DNA from: Marinilabiliales bacterium
GTDB taxonomy: Bacteria; Bacteroidota; Bacteroidia; Bacteroidales; F082
DNA length: 8,522 nucleotides
Reading direction: 5' to 3'
NCBI GenBank assembly: GCA_002869465.1
Contig: PKSW01000468.1
Location: forward strand, 1-8,522
Shown one piece after another: positions 1 to 7,401 of this stretch. Every line of letters starts with the position of its first letter. The stretch's first letter is position 1. The notes beneath the pieces are model-generated. The model had not been told where the DNA came from. It saw only the letters and a program-made list of their open reading frames with translations, and ran no database searches. A program made the position numbers and the translations under genes.

Positions 1-198
1 GCTGAAGTTGGGAAAGTTTATGAATAGGGATAAATCTATTTCACCAAAGTCCACTTCAGCATTCAATTGCTTATTTATTTCTGTTTTTGCAATTTCTCCG
101 ATTTTATCCTTATAAAATTGGGGAACAATGAACATAGAGATCACCAATAGTGCAATGATGATGAGCATGAAGATGCCAACATATTTCAATGCTTTCAT
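1..198 (-). CDS. AsmA-family-like membrane protein, N-terminal fragment
   Basis: The reverse strand opens with an ATG at 198 and stays open to the window edge, giving 66 codons of a longer gene. The product begins MKALKYVGIFMLII. It has one hydrophobic segment at about residues 5-25 (signal anchor or inner-membrane helix), then a soluble stretch containing NKQLNAEVDFGEIDLSLF and ending NFPNFS at the edge. A membrane anchor followed by 'ln..a.v.f..i.lslf.nFP' is the usual opening of the AsmA-like proteins of Bacteroidota. These are large periplasmic bridge-like proteins linked in other bacteria to outer-membrane lipid homeostasis. The start lies only 22 bases after the aroC stop with no terminator between them, so cotranscription with aroC is likely. 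Most of the protein is outside the window, so length and domain order cannot be checked. The family call is from pattern recognition; the membrane anchor is directly visible. Confidence 0.75.
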   Translation of the reverse strand, partial: MKALKYVGIFMLIIIALLVISMFIVPQFYKDKIGEIAKTEINKQLNAEVDFGEIDLSLFINFPNFS

Positions 199-220
199 AA
201 GATTAGATTTTAAGATTATA

Positions 221-1300
221 TTAGATGTTTGCTGTTAAATTTCGCAAATAATGATCGGCCAATACCAGCGCTGCCATGGCATCAACAATAGGCACGGCAC
301 GAGGAACCACACACACATCATGACGGCCTTTCCCTTTCAGGTTCACTTCTTCTCCCTGATCGGTAACTGTAATTTGATCCTTCATCAGCGTTGCCACAGG
401 TTTAAACGCCACGTTAAAATAAATATCCGTGCCATTTGATATCCCGCCCTGTATGCCTCCTGAAAAATTGGTAGCTGTTGCTACCTTTCCGTCTTTCATT
501 TTAAAAAGATCATTATGTTCACTGCCTTTCATCCTCGTGGCATCGAACCCGGAACCAATTTCAAATCCTTTTACAGCATTGATACTCATCATAGCTTTGG
601 CCAAGTCAGCATGTAGTTTATCAAAAACGGGTTCTCCCAAACCTACAGGTGTATTTTGTATCACACATTTGATAATCCCACCCAGTGTATCGCCTTCTTT
701 GGCGGTTTGTTCAATGAGCCTTATCATTTGTTTTGAAATACCTGCATCCGGACAACGCACCGGCGACTCTTCAATCGATGAAATATCAGGAACTGGAAAG
801 TCTTTTTCAATTCTTATATAACCAATTCCACTTACAAAGGATGTGATGCTGACCCCGATTTTTTCGAGCAAAATTGAGGCGAAAGCCCCGGCTACAACCC
901 GTGCAATAGTTTCCCTGGCTGACGACCTGCCTCCTCCCCTGTGATCACGGTGGCCGTATTTTTCGTGGTAGACATAATCTGCGTGTGAAGGACGAAATTT
1001 ATCTTTTAAATGATCGTAGTCCTTCGCCTTCTGATCGGTATTCCAAATTAAAAATGCGATAGGTGTTCCGGTTGAATATCCCTCATAGATTCCTGAAAGA
1101 ATTTCTAACCGGTCAGATTCTTTTCTCGGACTCACCAGTTTCGACTGGCCGGGTTTACGGCGATCAAGCTGATGCTGGATTTTCTCCATGTCAATTTTAA
1201 TGCCTGCCGGATATCCATCAAGAATGCCACCAATAGCTTTGCCATGAGACTCGCCAAAGCTCGTTAACCGCAAAATATTTCCAAAGGTATTGCCTGACAT
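221..1300 (-). CDS. aroC: chorismate synthase
   Basis: This is chorismate synthase (EC 4.2.3.5), which converts 5-enolpyruvylshikimate-3-phosphate to chorismate in the last step of the shikimate pathway, using reduced FMN; it is cytosolic and normally a homotetramer. With the ATG at 1300 it has 359 residues, normal for the family. All three family signatures are present: GESHG at 16-20, GHRDHRGGGRSSARET at about 116-131, and RHDVCVVPRAVPIVDAM from about 326. The N-terminus MSGNTFG is the usual family start. A GTG at 1327 would add nine residues (MVFHQKGQS) not expected in the family and lacks a ribosome site, whereas AGG lies 7 bases before the chosen ATG. The gene follows the DUF349 gene by 52 bases and precedes the asmA-like gene by 22, suggesting one operon. 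No active-site residue appears to be missing. Confidence 0.97.
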   Translation of the reverse strand: MSGNTFGNILRLTSFGESHGKAIGGILDGYPAGIKIDMEKIQHQLDRRKPGQSKLVSPRKESDRLEILSGIYEGYSTGTPIAFLIWNTDQKAKDYDHLKDKFRPSHADYVYHEKYGHRDHRGGGRSSARETIARVVAGAFASILLEKIGVSITSFVSGIGYIRIEKDFPVPDISSIEESPVRCPDAGISKQMIRLIEQTAKEGDTLGGIIKCVIQNTPVGLGEPVFDKLHADLAKAMMSINAVKGFEIGSGFDATRMKGSEHNDLFKMKDGKVATATNFSGGIQGGISNGTDIYFNVAFKPVATLMKDQITVTDQGEEVNLKGKGRHDVCVVPRAVPIVDAMAALVLADHYLRNLTANI

Positions 1301-1307
1301 TGATTGA

Positions 1308-1314
1308 CCTTTTT
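1308..1314 (-). promoter_or_regulatory. ribosome binding site of aroC
   Basis: On the minus strand AAAAAGG is followed by seven bases and then the ATG at 1300. It is one of the few Shine-Dalgarno-like sequences in this window and supports starting aroC at MSGNTFG rather than at the upstream GTG (1327). Confidence 0.55.
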
Positions 1315-1328
1315 GGTGGAAAACCACC
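1315..1328 (-). other. small hairpin upstream of the aroC ribosome site
   Basis: The minus strand reads GGTGG-TTTT-CCACC, a perfect 5-bp stem with a 4-base loop in the 52-base gap between the DUF349 stop and the aroC start. It ends next to the A-rich ribosome site. It is not a typical terminator, because the stem is short and is followed by A residues rather than a T run. It could affect mRNA processing or translation, or be incidental. The rejected GTG start at 1327 falls within its first arm. Confidence 0.4.
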
Positions 1329-1352
1329 CGGTTTATACAATTGAATAAGAGC

Positions 1353-3485
1353 CTATTCAGCTTCTCTTAACATTTTAAGCTTGGCTTTTAGCGTATTGAT
1401 TTCTTTTTTAGCCTTATCAATTTTAACTTGAAACTCTTTTTTCAGTAATTCTGATTGCTTGGAACTGGAGAAGAAGCCAATGTTATTTTCCCATAAAGCT
1501 ACATCTTCTTTTATCTTCTTAATTTTATTTTCCACATTGAATAGTTCCTGGTTGATTCTTCTCCCTGAATCGGGTGCTGCCTTCAGCATCTCGATCTTGT
1601 TCTTGAAATCAGCTTTGGTCAGTTCGATTTTATTGATGTCCATGGTGGAGATCAGTTTATCAATTACATCCCGGTATTCGTCCTGGATAGTATCTTTTTC
1701 TTTGAACGGAACAAATCCTATTTCCAGCCATTGTCGCTGAAATTCTTTAATAGCTTTCAGGTCTTTTTCTTTATTATTGGCTACTTTATATGCTCTAATG
1801 GCTTTGATGATTTCTTTTTTCTTTTTAAGGTTCTCATCTTCTACTACGTGGATGTTTTTATAATATTCACTTTTCCGGTTGAAGAAATGATCGCAGGCAG
1901 AACGGAATCTTTTCCATATTTTGTCAGAATTGCGCCGGGGAACCGGTCCAATTTTCTTCCACTCTTTTTGCAGCTTAATAAGCTCGTTGGTCGTATTTTT
2001 CCAATCTTCGCTGTCTTTCAGTGCTTCTGCATTGATACACAGATCAAGCTTCAGGTTATAATTATTGGTTTGTTCATCTTTCAGCTCATTAAAGAATGCC
2101 CTTTTACTTTCAAAGAAACTATCCATCAAGCCTTTGAACTTTTCCCAAACTTCATCATTTTTAGCTCTGGGAGCCCTACCTGTTGATTTCCATAGCTTGA
2201 ACAGATTATTGATTTTCTGGGTGTTTTTTTGCCAGTCTTTCAGGCTATCATTTGGATTTGCCAGTATTTCTTCAACCTGACCGATCAGTTGTAATTTTGC
2301 TTCATAATTCTTTTGCTGATCTTCCTGAACATCTTTGTAATGATCTTTCCTTCGTTGATTTATTTTATCTGTAGCTGCTTTAAACCTGTCCCAAAGCTCC
2401 TCCTTTTTATCGCTGGGCGCCGGACCTATCTCACGCCATTCGTCATGATATTTTTGTAAAAGTTTAAACGACTTTATAATGGATTTCTCCATTAGCAATT
2501 CTTCAGCCTTCTCGCATAGTTCTATCTTTAATTCCAGATTTTTCTTCAGATCAAGATCTCTCAATTCATTGTTGATCCTTACCTTATCGAAAAATTTTTC
2601 AACCAGAAAATGGTAATTCTGCCAAAGGTTAGAAAGTTCGGTGGCTGGCACCATGCCAATTTGCTTCCATTCATCCTGAAGGTTCTTGAACTCATCATAG
2701 GTCTTTTTGAGAGTCTCTTCCGAGTTGATGAGTTCTTTCAGGTTTTCAAGTACCTTGATCTTTAGCTGGAGGTTAAGTTGTTTTTCTTTTTCCAGTTCTT
2801 CAGCAAATTTCGATTTGTGATGTCTGTATTTACTAAAAGCTGCATCAAACCTCTGTTCCAGCGGATCACTGACATGCTCGAATTTTTCGGCATCCCCACC
2901 ATCGGCAATAAATGCCTGCCGTTCACTCTCAATATCGTCTTTATTCTGGTGATAAAATGCTGTTTTTATTTTTGCAACCTGACTCTTGATCTTTGAGACG
3001 TCCTTCTCTTCAACAACATCTTCCAGCAATTCAACCAACTCCTGTTTATTTAATTGGTCGTAATCAATTTCGTCCTGAACCAATTCTTCAGATGAAGGCT
3101 TTTTTTCTGTAAACCCGCCACTTAAAAGCATACGGATTTCCTCTTTTTCCTTTTTACTAATTTGCTTTATGGGACCTTTGGAAGATTCATCCTCGCTGGC
3201 TGGCTCAGTTACTTTTTTGTCTTTTAACAAATCTACAATTTCCACCTTTTCGGGCTTCTTAATCTGACTTGTTGTTTTTTTGGATTGTTTTGGTTTGGCT
3301 TTCTTAACGGAAGGAACTGGAACAGCTTCATTTTTAAGCATACTTACAATCCCTTCGCGTTCTTTTTTTGTAAGCTGTTTCTTTGGTTTGTTGATTTTCT
3401 TTTCTGTTTCTTTTTTTACTGTTTTCTTTACAGTTTCAGGCTTCTCCTCCTGCACTTTTAAGTCAGGATTTTGATCAGGTTGCAT
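1353..3485 (-). CDS. DUF349 repeat protein (five repeats, Lys-rich N-terminus, coiled-coil C-terminus)
   Basis: A 710-residue, very charged, helical, soluble protein with no signal peptide or membrane segment. From about residue 236 to 615 it carries five DUF349 repeats, each centred on W-[KRL]-x-x-G-x-x-P. The core tryptophans are W273, W350, W432, W509 and W586, spaced 77, 82, 77 and 77 residues. Repeat cores include EWKQIGMVPATELSNLW and EWKKIGPVPRRNSDKIW; the third (LWKSTGRAPRAKNDEVW) has TG instead of IG, and the fifth lacks the second Trp. Residues 1-130 are Lys/Glu-rich and contain repeated KKExxEIxxLL-like motifs. Residues about 640-710 look like a coiled coil containing WENNIGFF. The molecular function of DUF349 is unknown to me, and multi-repeat forms are typical of Bacteroidota. 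It has its own predicted promoter and probably heads an operon with aroC and the asmA-like gene. The ATG at 3485 is the only sensible start. Confidence 0.9.
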   Translation of the reverse strand: MQPDQNPDLKVQEEKPETVKKTVKKETEKKINKPKKQLTKKEREGIVSMLKNEAVPVPSVKKAKPKQSKKTTSQIKKPEKVEIVDLLKDKKVTEPASEDESSKGPIKQISKKEKEEIRMLLSGGFTEKKPSSEELVQDEIDYDQLNKQELVELLEDVVEEKDVSKIKSQVAKIKTAFYHQNKDDIESERQAFIADGGDAEKFEHVSDPLEQRFDAAFSKYRHHKSKFAEELEKEKQLNLQLKIKVLENLKELINSEETLKKTYDEFKNLQDEWKQIGMVPATELSNLWQNYHFLVEKFFDKVRINNELRDLDLKKNLELKIELCEKAEELLMEKSIIKSFKLLQKYHDEWREIGPAPSDKKEELWDRFKAATDKINQRRKDHYKDVQEDQQKNYEAKLQLIGQVEEILANPNDSLKDWQKNTQKINNLFKLWKSTGRAPRAKNDEVWEKFKGLMDSFFESKRAFFNELKDEQTNNYNLKLDLCINAEALKDSEDWKNTTNELIKLQKEWKKIGPVPRRNSDKIWKRFRSACDHFFNRKSEYYKNIHVVEDENLKKKKEIIKAIRAYKVANNKEKDLKAIKEFQRQWLEIGFVPFKEKDTIQDEYRDVIDKLISTMDINKIELTKADFKNKIEMLKAAPDSGRRINQELFNVENKIKKIKEDVALWENNIGFFSSSKQSELLKKEFQVKIDKAKKEINTLKAKLKMLREAE

Positions 3486-3565
3486 AATTCTAAAATTTTA
3501 AATAACATATTTATTTTTCACGATCCTGGTAATGTTTGTATTACCTGGTTAGAGATTTCAATTAA

Positions 3566-3580
3566 TTGCCACTATGGCAA
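3566..3580. promoter_or_regulatory. inverted repeat TTGCCA-N3-TGGCAA in the DUF349 promoter region
   Basis: A perfect 6-bp inverted repeat with a 3-base spacer starts 4 bases downstream of the predicted -7 box (3585-3592), so it would cover the transcription start. It could be a repressor operator or a short hairpin at the 5' end of the transcript. The symmetry and position are visible; the regulatory role is inferred. Confidence 0.4.
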
Positions 3581-3584
3581 GAAG

Positions 3585-3592
3585 CAAAAGTA
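3585..3592 (-). promoter_or_regulatory. predicted promoter -7 box of the DUF349-aroC-asmA unit
   Basis: The minus strand reads TACTTTTG, a perfect match to the Bacteroidota -7 consensus TAnnTTTG. A weak -33-like GTTTA lies about 18 bases upstream. The predicted start would be near 3578, leaving a leader of about 90 bases before the ATG at 3485. Confidence 0.5.
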
Positions 3593-3657
3593 GCAATTAT
3601 TCTTTATTCATAAACTGTAGCCAATTCTATTAAGTTGTTGATTTAATTTTGTATTTA

Positions 3658-5943
3658 TTATCTATAGTACCTGGACTTATTAAAAATCAAATACCCAAAG
3701 TTAAAGAGGAATGAAAATTTGTCGCCCACTTTATCAATATAATTCGTAGAAATACCAACAGGGCCGATGGGCGTATAATAAACAAGCTGAAGATTCCCGA
3801 TAACATATTGATAAGAAAATTGTTTACTATATTCGACATCTGAGCTTCTTTCAGTTGAAACAATCTTCTGGTAAGGAACATAATAATATCCCTCAACTCT
3901 TACATCAAGATTGCGTATGATATGAAATATAAATCTCACTCCTAACCCTCCATATGCATTTGCCCTGTAATTTTCAAGAAAAAGAGTCTTAGTAACCGGG
4001 ATGGGATCATATTGATCAGCAATTAACAAGCTTGATACATAATTATTCAATAAGGGTCTGTCAGAATATTCCAACTCTCCTGTTACCCCAAAGTCAAACG
4101 GTTTTGAGATATTGAAGTATTGTTCGTATTTTGTTTTTATAACAAAGAAACTCAAGCTCTGTGTATATTCTTCAACGCCTTCAGCTTTAGTGCCCGGTAT
4201 AAAGTGCTCATTACCGGTGTAGTAATTAAACCCAAGAAAGAACTTGCTGCCTTTTGTGGCGTATTGCTTTCTATTCAAGTTACTTCTTTCAAATTCAATA
4301 TATGGGTTTAGGTAATAGAAATTTGATTGATCAGCCGTATCTTCTCTGGTAAAATAATTATCAGGATAATAGATGTAATTAATATTTATATTCGATAGTC
4401 CAGCGCGAAGAGAATGAGATAATCCTATGGGAATACCCAAACTTACATCAGCATAATTTTCATCAATGATAATATATGCAGGAAAATCATCCTCATAAAA
4501 ATATCGGGTATTACTAAAATAATTCTTTCTAGAAACCAATCCGCCAACTTTTAGATCAATCGGAATAATGCCTGGTTTTTCAAATTTAAAATACCCACTA
4601 AAACTATTATAAAATGTTCCGAAATAAGAGCTTACAACTATTTCTTTACTTGTTTTACCTAAAAGCCGCAGGCCTAAATCCAAATAACCTTCATTAACAC
4701 CTGAAGAAGAAATATAACCACCAAAACCAATATTAAAAGGGTCGGTAGTGTTTATATCAAGACAGACATCAAATTTCTTAGTTGCGACATTATAGGATAA
4801 CGAAGGATAAATAGATCTTACATTTTCATTTGCTACCAGACGCTTATAAACCTTTTTAAAATCATAAATATCTTCATGCTTTTCAGGCCTAATAATAGAC
4901 TTTATAAAGTATTCTTCCTGCTTGGGATTTACACCCTTTACCTTCACTTCCCCTATCAGCATTTGAGGTTTATCTTTAATAAAAAGTTTCCGTTTCGCAT
5001 GCAGACTTGTAGAATCTAACCCTGAGCCAAGCATTTTCTTTAGTTGCGGAATAGTTTTAATTGTAGCCACATACCCGCTATCAATGTATTGCTGTACTTT
5101 ACTGAACTGAAAAATGTTCTCAGTTCCTGAATTTATCTCAATAAGAACACCCCTCTTTGAATCCAGTCTAAAATCAGCTTTTTTCATTAACATATTTTGC
5201 AGTTGCGAAACCACATCATCTTCGTCAGGTGAAGAATAATTATTTACAGCTTTGCTCCCGATGATAAAATCCGGATTGAATTCCTCTATTGCGACATCCA
5301 CCGGGAAATTATCGTAAATACCCCCGTCAAATAGCAGTTTATCTTTTACTTTGATCGGTTTGATAAAAAACGGAAAAGTTAAGGATGAACGCACCGCCAT
5401 GGCCAAATCACCATCTCTGAAAACAACCAGTTGGCTTGAGTCAATATCAGTCGCCACACACCTGAATGGGATCATCAAACTATCGAAGTTATAATTACAT
5501 GCAGCGGCTGGACATGCAAAATACTCCATGATCAGATAATCGAGATCCGTTACATTGTAAAAACTGATTGGCAGATTTAGTTCCAATCCTTTATCAAATG
5601 AAAAAGGGATATTCAGCATGGAGGCATCATTTTCATGCTGCTGGAAAAAATAGTAATTTCGCTTGGTATCTCCCTTTCTAAAATCATACAGACCGGGTTG
5701 AGTAAGTGAAAATTCAATCTCTTCAGGACTGAATCCCGAAGCATATAAACCCGCAATTAACGCGCCCATTGAGTTTCCAATAATATAATCAATAGGAATC
5801 TCATTCTCTTCAAGGGCCTTTAATACGCCAATGTGAGCGGTAGCTTTGGCACCACCACCGCTCAATACCAATGCCACTTTTTGGGTATAACCCGAAAGAG
5901 TAAGGAGAAGTAAAATCAATATAATGGATATTCTTTTCATCAT
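3658..5943 (-). CDS. secreted patatin-like phospholipase with POTRA and outer-membrane barrel regions
   Basis: The 761-residue product opens with a signal peptide (MMKR, then a run of I/L, cleavage probably near residue 20; no lipobox Cys). A patatin domain follows. Its oxyanion motif is SGGGAKA at 28-34, the nucleophile elbow GNSMG at 56-60 gives Ser58, and DGG at 206-208 gives Asp206, so the Ser-Asp dyad is complete and the enzyme should be an active lipid acyl hydrolase. A POTRA-like segment spans about 328-398 (IGEVKVKGVNPKQEEYFIKS). From about 403 the protein is rich in alternating aromatic strands and ends FSFLFNFGYLIFNKSRYYR, as expected of a 16-strand BamA/TamA-type barrel with a terminal beta-signal. 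This order matches PlpD-like type Vd secretion proteins, with the patatin exported or held at the cell surface. The substrate is unknown. A double ATG (5943, 5940) leaves a one-codon uncertainty. It is isolated from the upstream gene by a terminator. Confidence 0.9.
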   Translation of the reverse strand: MMKRISIILILLLLTLSGYTQKVALVLSGGGAKATAHIGVLKALEENEIPIDYIIGNSMGALIAGLYASGFSPEEIEFSLTQPGLYDFRKGDTKRNYYFFQQHENDASMLNIPFSFDKGLELNLPISFYNVTDLDYLIMEYFACPAAACNYNFDSLMIPFRCVATDIDSSQLVVFRDGDLAMAVRSSLTFPFFIKPIKVKDKLLFDGGIYDNFPVDVAIEEFNPDFIIGSKAVNNYSSPDEDDVVSQLQNMLMKKADFRLDSKRGVLIEINSGTENIFQFSKVQQYIDSGYVATIKTIPQLKKMLGSGLDSTSLHAKRKLFIKDKPQMLIGEVKVKGVNPKQEEYFIKSIIRPEKHEDIYDFKKVYKRLVANENVRSIYPSLSYNVATKKFDVCLDINTTDPFNIGFGGYISSSGVNEGYLDLGLRLLGKTSKEIVVSSYFGTFYNSFSGYFKFEKPGIIPIDLKVGGLVSRKNYFSNTRYFYEDDFPAYIIIDENYADVSLGIPIGLSHSLRAGLSNININYIYYPDNYFTREDTADQSNFYYLNPYIEFERSNLNRKQYATKGSKFFLGFNYYTGNEHFIPGTKAEGVEEYTQSLSFFVIKTKYEQYFNISKPFDFGVTGELEYSDRPLLNNYVSSLLIADQYDPIPVTKTLFLENYRANAYGGLGVRFIFHIIRNLDVRVEGYYYVPYQKIVSTERSSDVEYSKQFSYQYVIGNLQLVYYTPIGPVGISTNYIDKVGDKFSFLFNFGYLIFNKSRYYR

Positions 5944-5979
5944 CCGGGAAATGAATAAGCCAGGTTTCGACCTAAAGAA

Positions 5980-5987
5980 CGAAATTA
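5980..5987 (-). promoter_or_regulatory. weak candidate -7 box of the patatin gene
   Basis: The minus strand reads TAATTTCG, one mismatch from TAnnTTTG, between the upstream terminator and the patatin start. A terminator separates the patatin from the gene before it, so a promoter should lie in this roughly 60-base stretch, and this is the best match I see. There is no clear -33 box. Confidence 0.25.
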
Positions 5988-6003
5988 CATAAATTGTTAG
6001 TAT

Positions 6004-6035
6004 AAAAAAAGCCTGACAATCGATTGCCAGGCTTT
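6004..6035 (-). terminator. Rho-independent terminator of the PLP-enzyme gene
   Basis: On the minus strand, 17 bases after the stop codon (6053), an imperfect hairpin has outer arms AAAGCCTG and CAGGCTTT. These continue through one G-U pair into CAAT/ATTG around a small loop, and a seven-T run follows. The long GC-containing stem and T tract make this a strong unidirectional terminator. It separates the PLP-enzyme gene from the patatin gene. Confidence 0.9.
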
Positions 6036-6052
6036 GGGATCTTTAGTTAAAT

Positions 6053-7234
6053 TTATATTTTGTCCATCGCCTGTTCCAGGTCATCGATTATATCTTCAAC
6101 ATCTTCTATTCCAACTGACAACCTGACCAAACCATCAGATATTCCTGCCTTTTCTCTTGCTTCCCTGGATAATTTAGAATGCGTCATGGATGCCGGATGC
6201 TGAATAAGTGTTTCCACACCTCCCAGCGAAACTGCCAGCAATGCAAATTGCACGTTGTCCATCACTACTTTTCCTGATGTAAGGCCACCTTTCAAACCGA
6301 ATGAGATCATACTGCCAGGACCGTTCATTTGAAGTTTACCCAATTCATATTGAGGATGTGACTTTAGACCCGGATATAATACCCATTCCACCTTCGGATG
6401 ATTTTCAAGATATGCAGCTACTTTCATGGCGTTTTCTTGTGCCCTGTCAATACGAACCGATAAGGTTTTCAAACCTCTTCGTGCCAACCACGACTGATGT
6501 GGATCCATGTTGAAACCCATATTCATCATGATCATATTCAGCTCATTATACAATTCTTTTTCTTTTGCAACGATCACACCACCAACGATATCCGCATGGC
6601 CATTGATAAATTTGGTCATCGAATGTAAAACAATATCCGCACCCAATTCAAGGGGTTGCTGGAGGTAAGGGCTACAAAAAGTGTTATCAACACAAACCAC
6701 TATACCATGTTCGTGTGCCAGTTTTGACGCAGCCCGGATGTCAGAAATCTCCATGGTTGGATTGGCAGGTGTTTCAAGATAAAGGAGTTTTGTATTTGGT
6801 TTGATATGTTTTTTTATTTCATCCAGTTTGGTTGTGTTGATAAAATCTGATTCAATACCAAACTTCGGATATACTTTCTCCATAATGCCCCTTGAAGGCC
6901 CGTATAAAGCACTATGGCCGATCATGTGATCTCCTTTACTAAGTACCGTAAGATACACCGTATTTACAGCCGCCATACCCGATGATGTAGCGATACCCCC
7001 AAAACCATTCTCAAGTTCAGCCATCGTTACCTCAAGGTCTTCAATGGTAGGGTTGCCCAGCCGAGTATAGATGTATCCCTTTTCTTCGCCCGTAAAACAA
7101 CGCGCGCCATGATCGGCACTCTGAAATTTAAAGGTGGATGTTTGGTAAATAGGCGTTACGGCACTTCCCAACGGATCGTCAATGCCTCCGGAATGAATTA
7201 ATTTGGAGTTAAATCCTTTATCAGATGAATTCAT
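6053..7234 (-). CDS. Cys/Met-metabolism PLP-dependent enzyme (methionine gamma-lyase / cystathionine gamma-lyase-synthase type)
   Basis: A 393-residue fold-type I PLP enzyme of the Cys/Met metabolism family, full length. Visible landmarks are the phosphate-binding pair Y56/R58 (IYTRLGNPT), SSGM at 84-87, cofactor-stacking Tyr111 (LYG), Asp183 (VDNTF) for the pyridine nitrogen, Schiff-base Lys208 (SMTKFINGH) and Arg371 (VRLSVGIED) for the substrate carboxylate. Overall it resembles methionine gamma-lyase (GARCFTGEEKG, SLGGVETLIQHPASMTHS). However, the position after LYG, where bacterial methionine gamma-lyases carry a special Cys, is Pro113. The exact reaction is therefore open: methionine or homocysteine gamma-lyase, cystathionine gamma-lyase or synthase, or O-acetylhomoserine sulfhydrylase. 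The enzyme should be cytosolic and tetrameric. It has its own promoter candidate and terminator, so it is probably monocistronic. The ATG at 7234 is the natural start; no Shine-Dalgarno sequence is seen. Confidence 0.92.
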   Translation of the reverse strand: MNSSDKGFNSKLIHSGGIDDPLGSAVTPIYQTSTFKFQSADHGARCFTGEEKGYIYTRLGNPTIEDLEVTMAELENGFGGIATSSGMAAVNTVYLTVLSKGDHMIGHSALYGPSRGIMEKVYPKFGIESDFINTTKLDEIKKHIKPNTKLLYLETPANPTMEISDIRAASKLAHEHGIVVCVDNTFCSPYLQQPLELGADIVLHSMTKFINGHADIVGGVIVAKEKELYNELNMIMMNMGFNMDPHQSWLARRGLKTLSVRIDRAQENAMKVAAYLENHPKVEWVLYPGLKSHPQYELGKLQMNGPGSMISFGLKGGLTSGKVVMDNVQFALLAVSLGGVETLIQHPASMTHSKLSREAREKAGISDGLVRLSVGIEDVEDIIDDLEQAMDKI

Positions 7235-7288
7235 GAATCTGGTTTTATATTAATTTTTAATTTATTTATCGCCGGTAAAAACAAGGCT

Positions 7289-7296
7289 CAAAGGTA
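7289..7296 (-). promoter_or_regulatory. predicted promoter -7 box of the PLP-enzyme gene
   Basis: The minus strand reads TACCTTTG, a perfect TAnnTTTG match, between the terminator of the upstream rubrerythrin gene and the start at 7234. The predicted leader is about 48 bases and AT-rich. I see no clear -33 element and no riboswitch-like structure in the leader. Confidence 0.5.
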
Positions 7297-7342
7297 CTTA
7301 TCTTTCTATGATATATATTATAATTTTTCCAGTTAATTCCAT

Positions 7343-7374
7343 AAAAAAAGGATATTCCCTGATGTGAATATCCT
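7343..7374 (-). terminator. Rho-independent terminator of the rubrerythrin-like gene
   Basis: On the minus strand, 28 bases after the stop codon, AGGATATTC and GAATATCCT form a perfect 9-bp stem around an 8-base loop, immediately followed by a seven-T run. The stem can extend by further A-T and G-U pairs on the gene-proximal side. It ends the rubrerythrin transcript before the PLP-enzyme promoter. Confidence 0.9.
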
Positions 7375-7401
7375 CTTTCTCTTTTCATTGTGATCTATCT
7401 T

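Noticed and set aside
429..821. 130-codon plus-strand open frame opposite aroC
   Set aside because: It lies entirely antisense to a well-conserved chorismate synthase, and its translation has no recognisable domain.
1301..1327. GTG start giving aroC nine extra residues
   Set aside because: The family begins at MSGNTFG, a ribosome site fits the ATG at 1300, and the GTG sits within a hairpin arm.
1731..2186. 151-codon plus-strand open frame rich in Phe/Ile
   Set aside because: It is antisense to the Lys/Glu-rich DUF349 gene. The Phe-rich composition is simply the complement of Lys/Glu codons.
3486..3657. Terminator for the patatin gene or a small RNA in the 172-base gap
   Set aside because: No stem with a T run on the minus strand is visible. 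The only structure is the TTGCCA repeat near the DUF349 promoter, which lacks a T tract.
3658..5943. Patatin as an anti-phage effector (CapV-like)
   Set aside because: It has a signal peptide and a C-terminal barrel, and no cyclase, ubiquitin-like or other defence gene is nearby.
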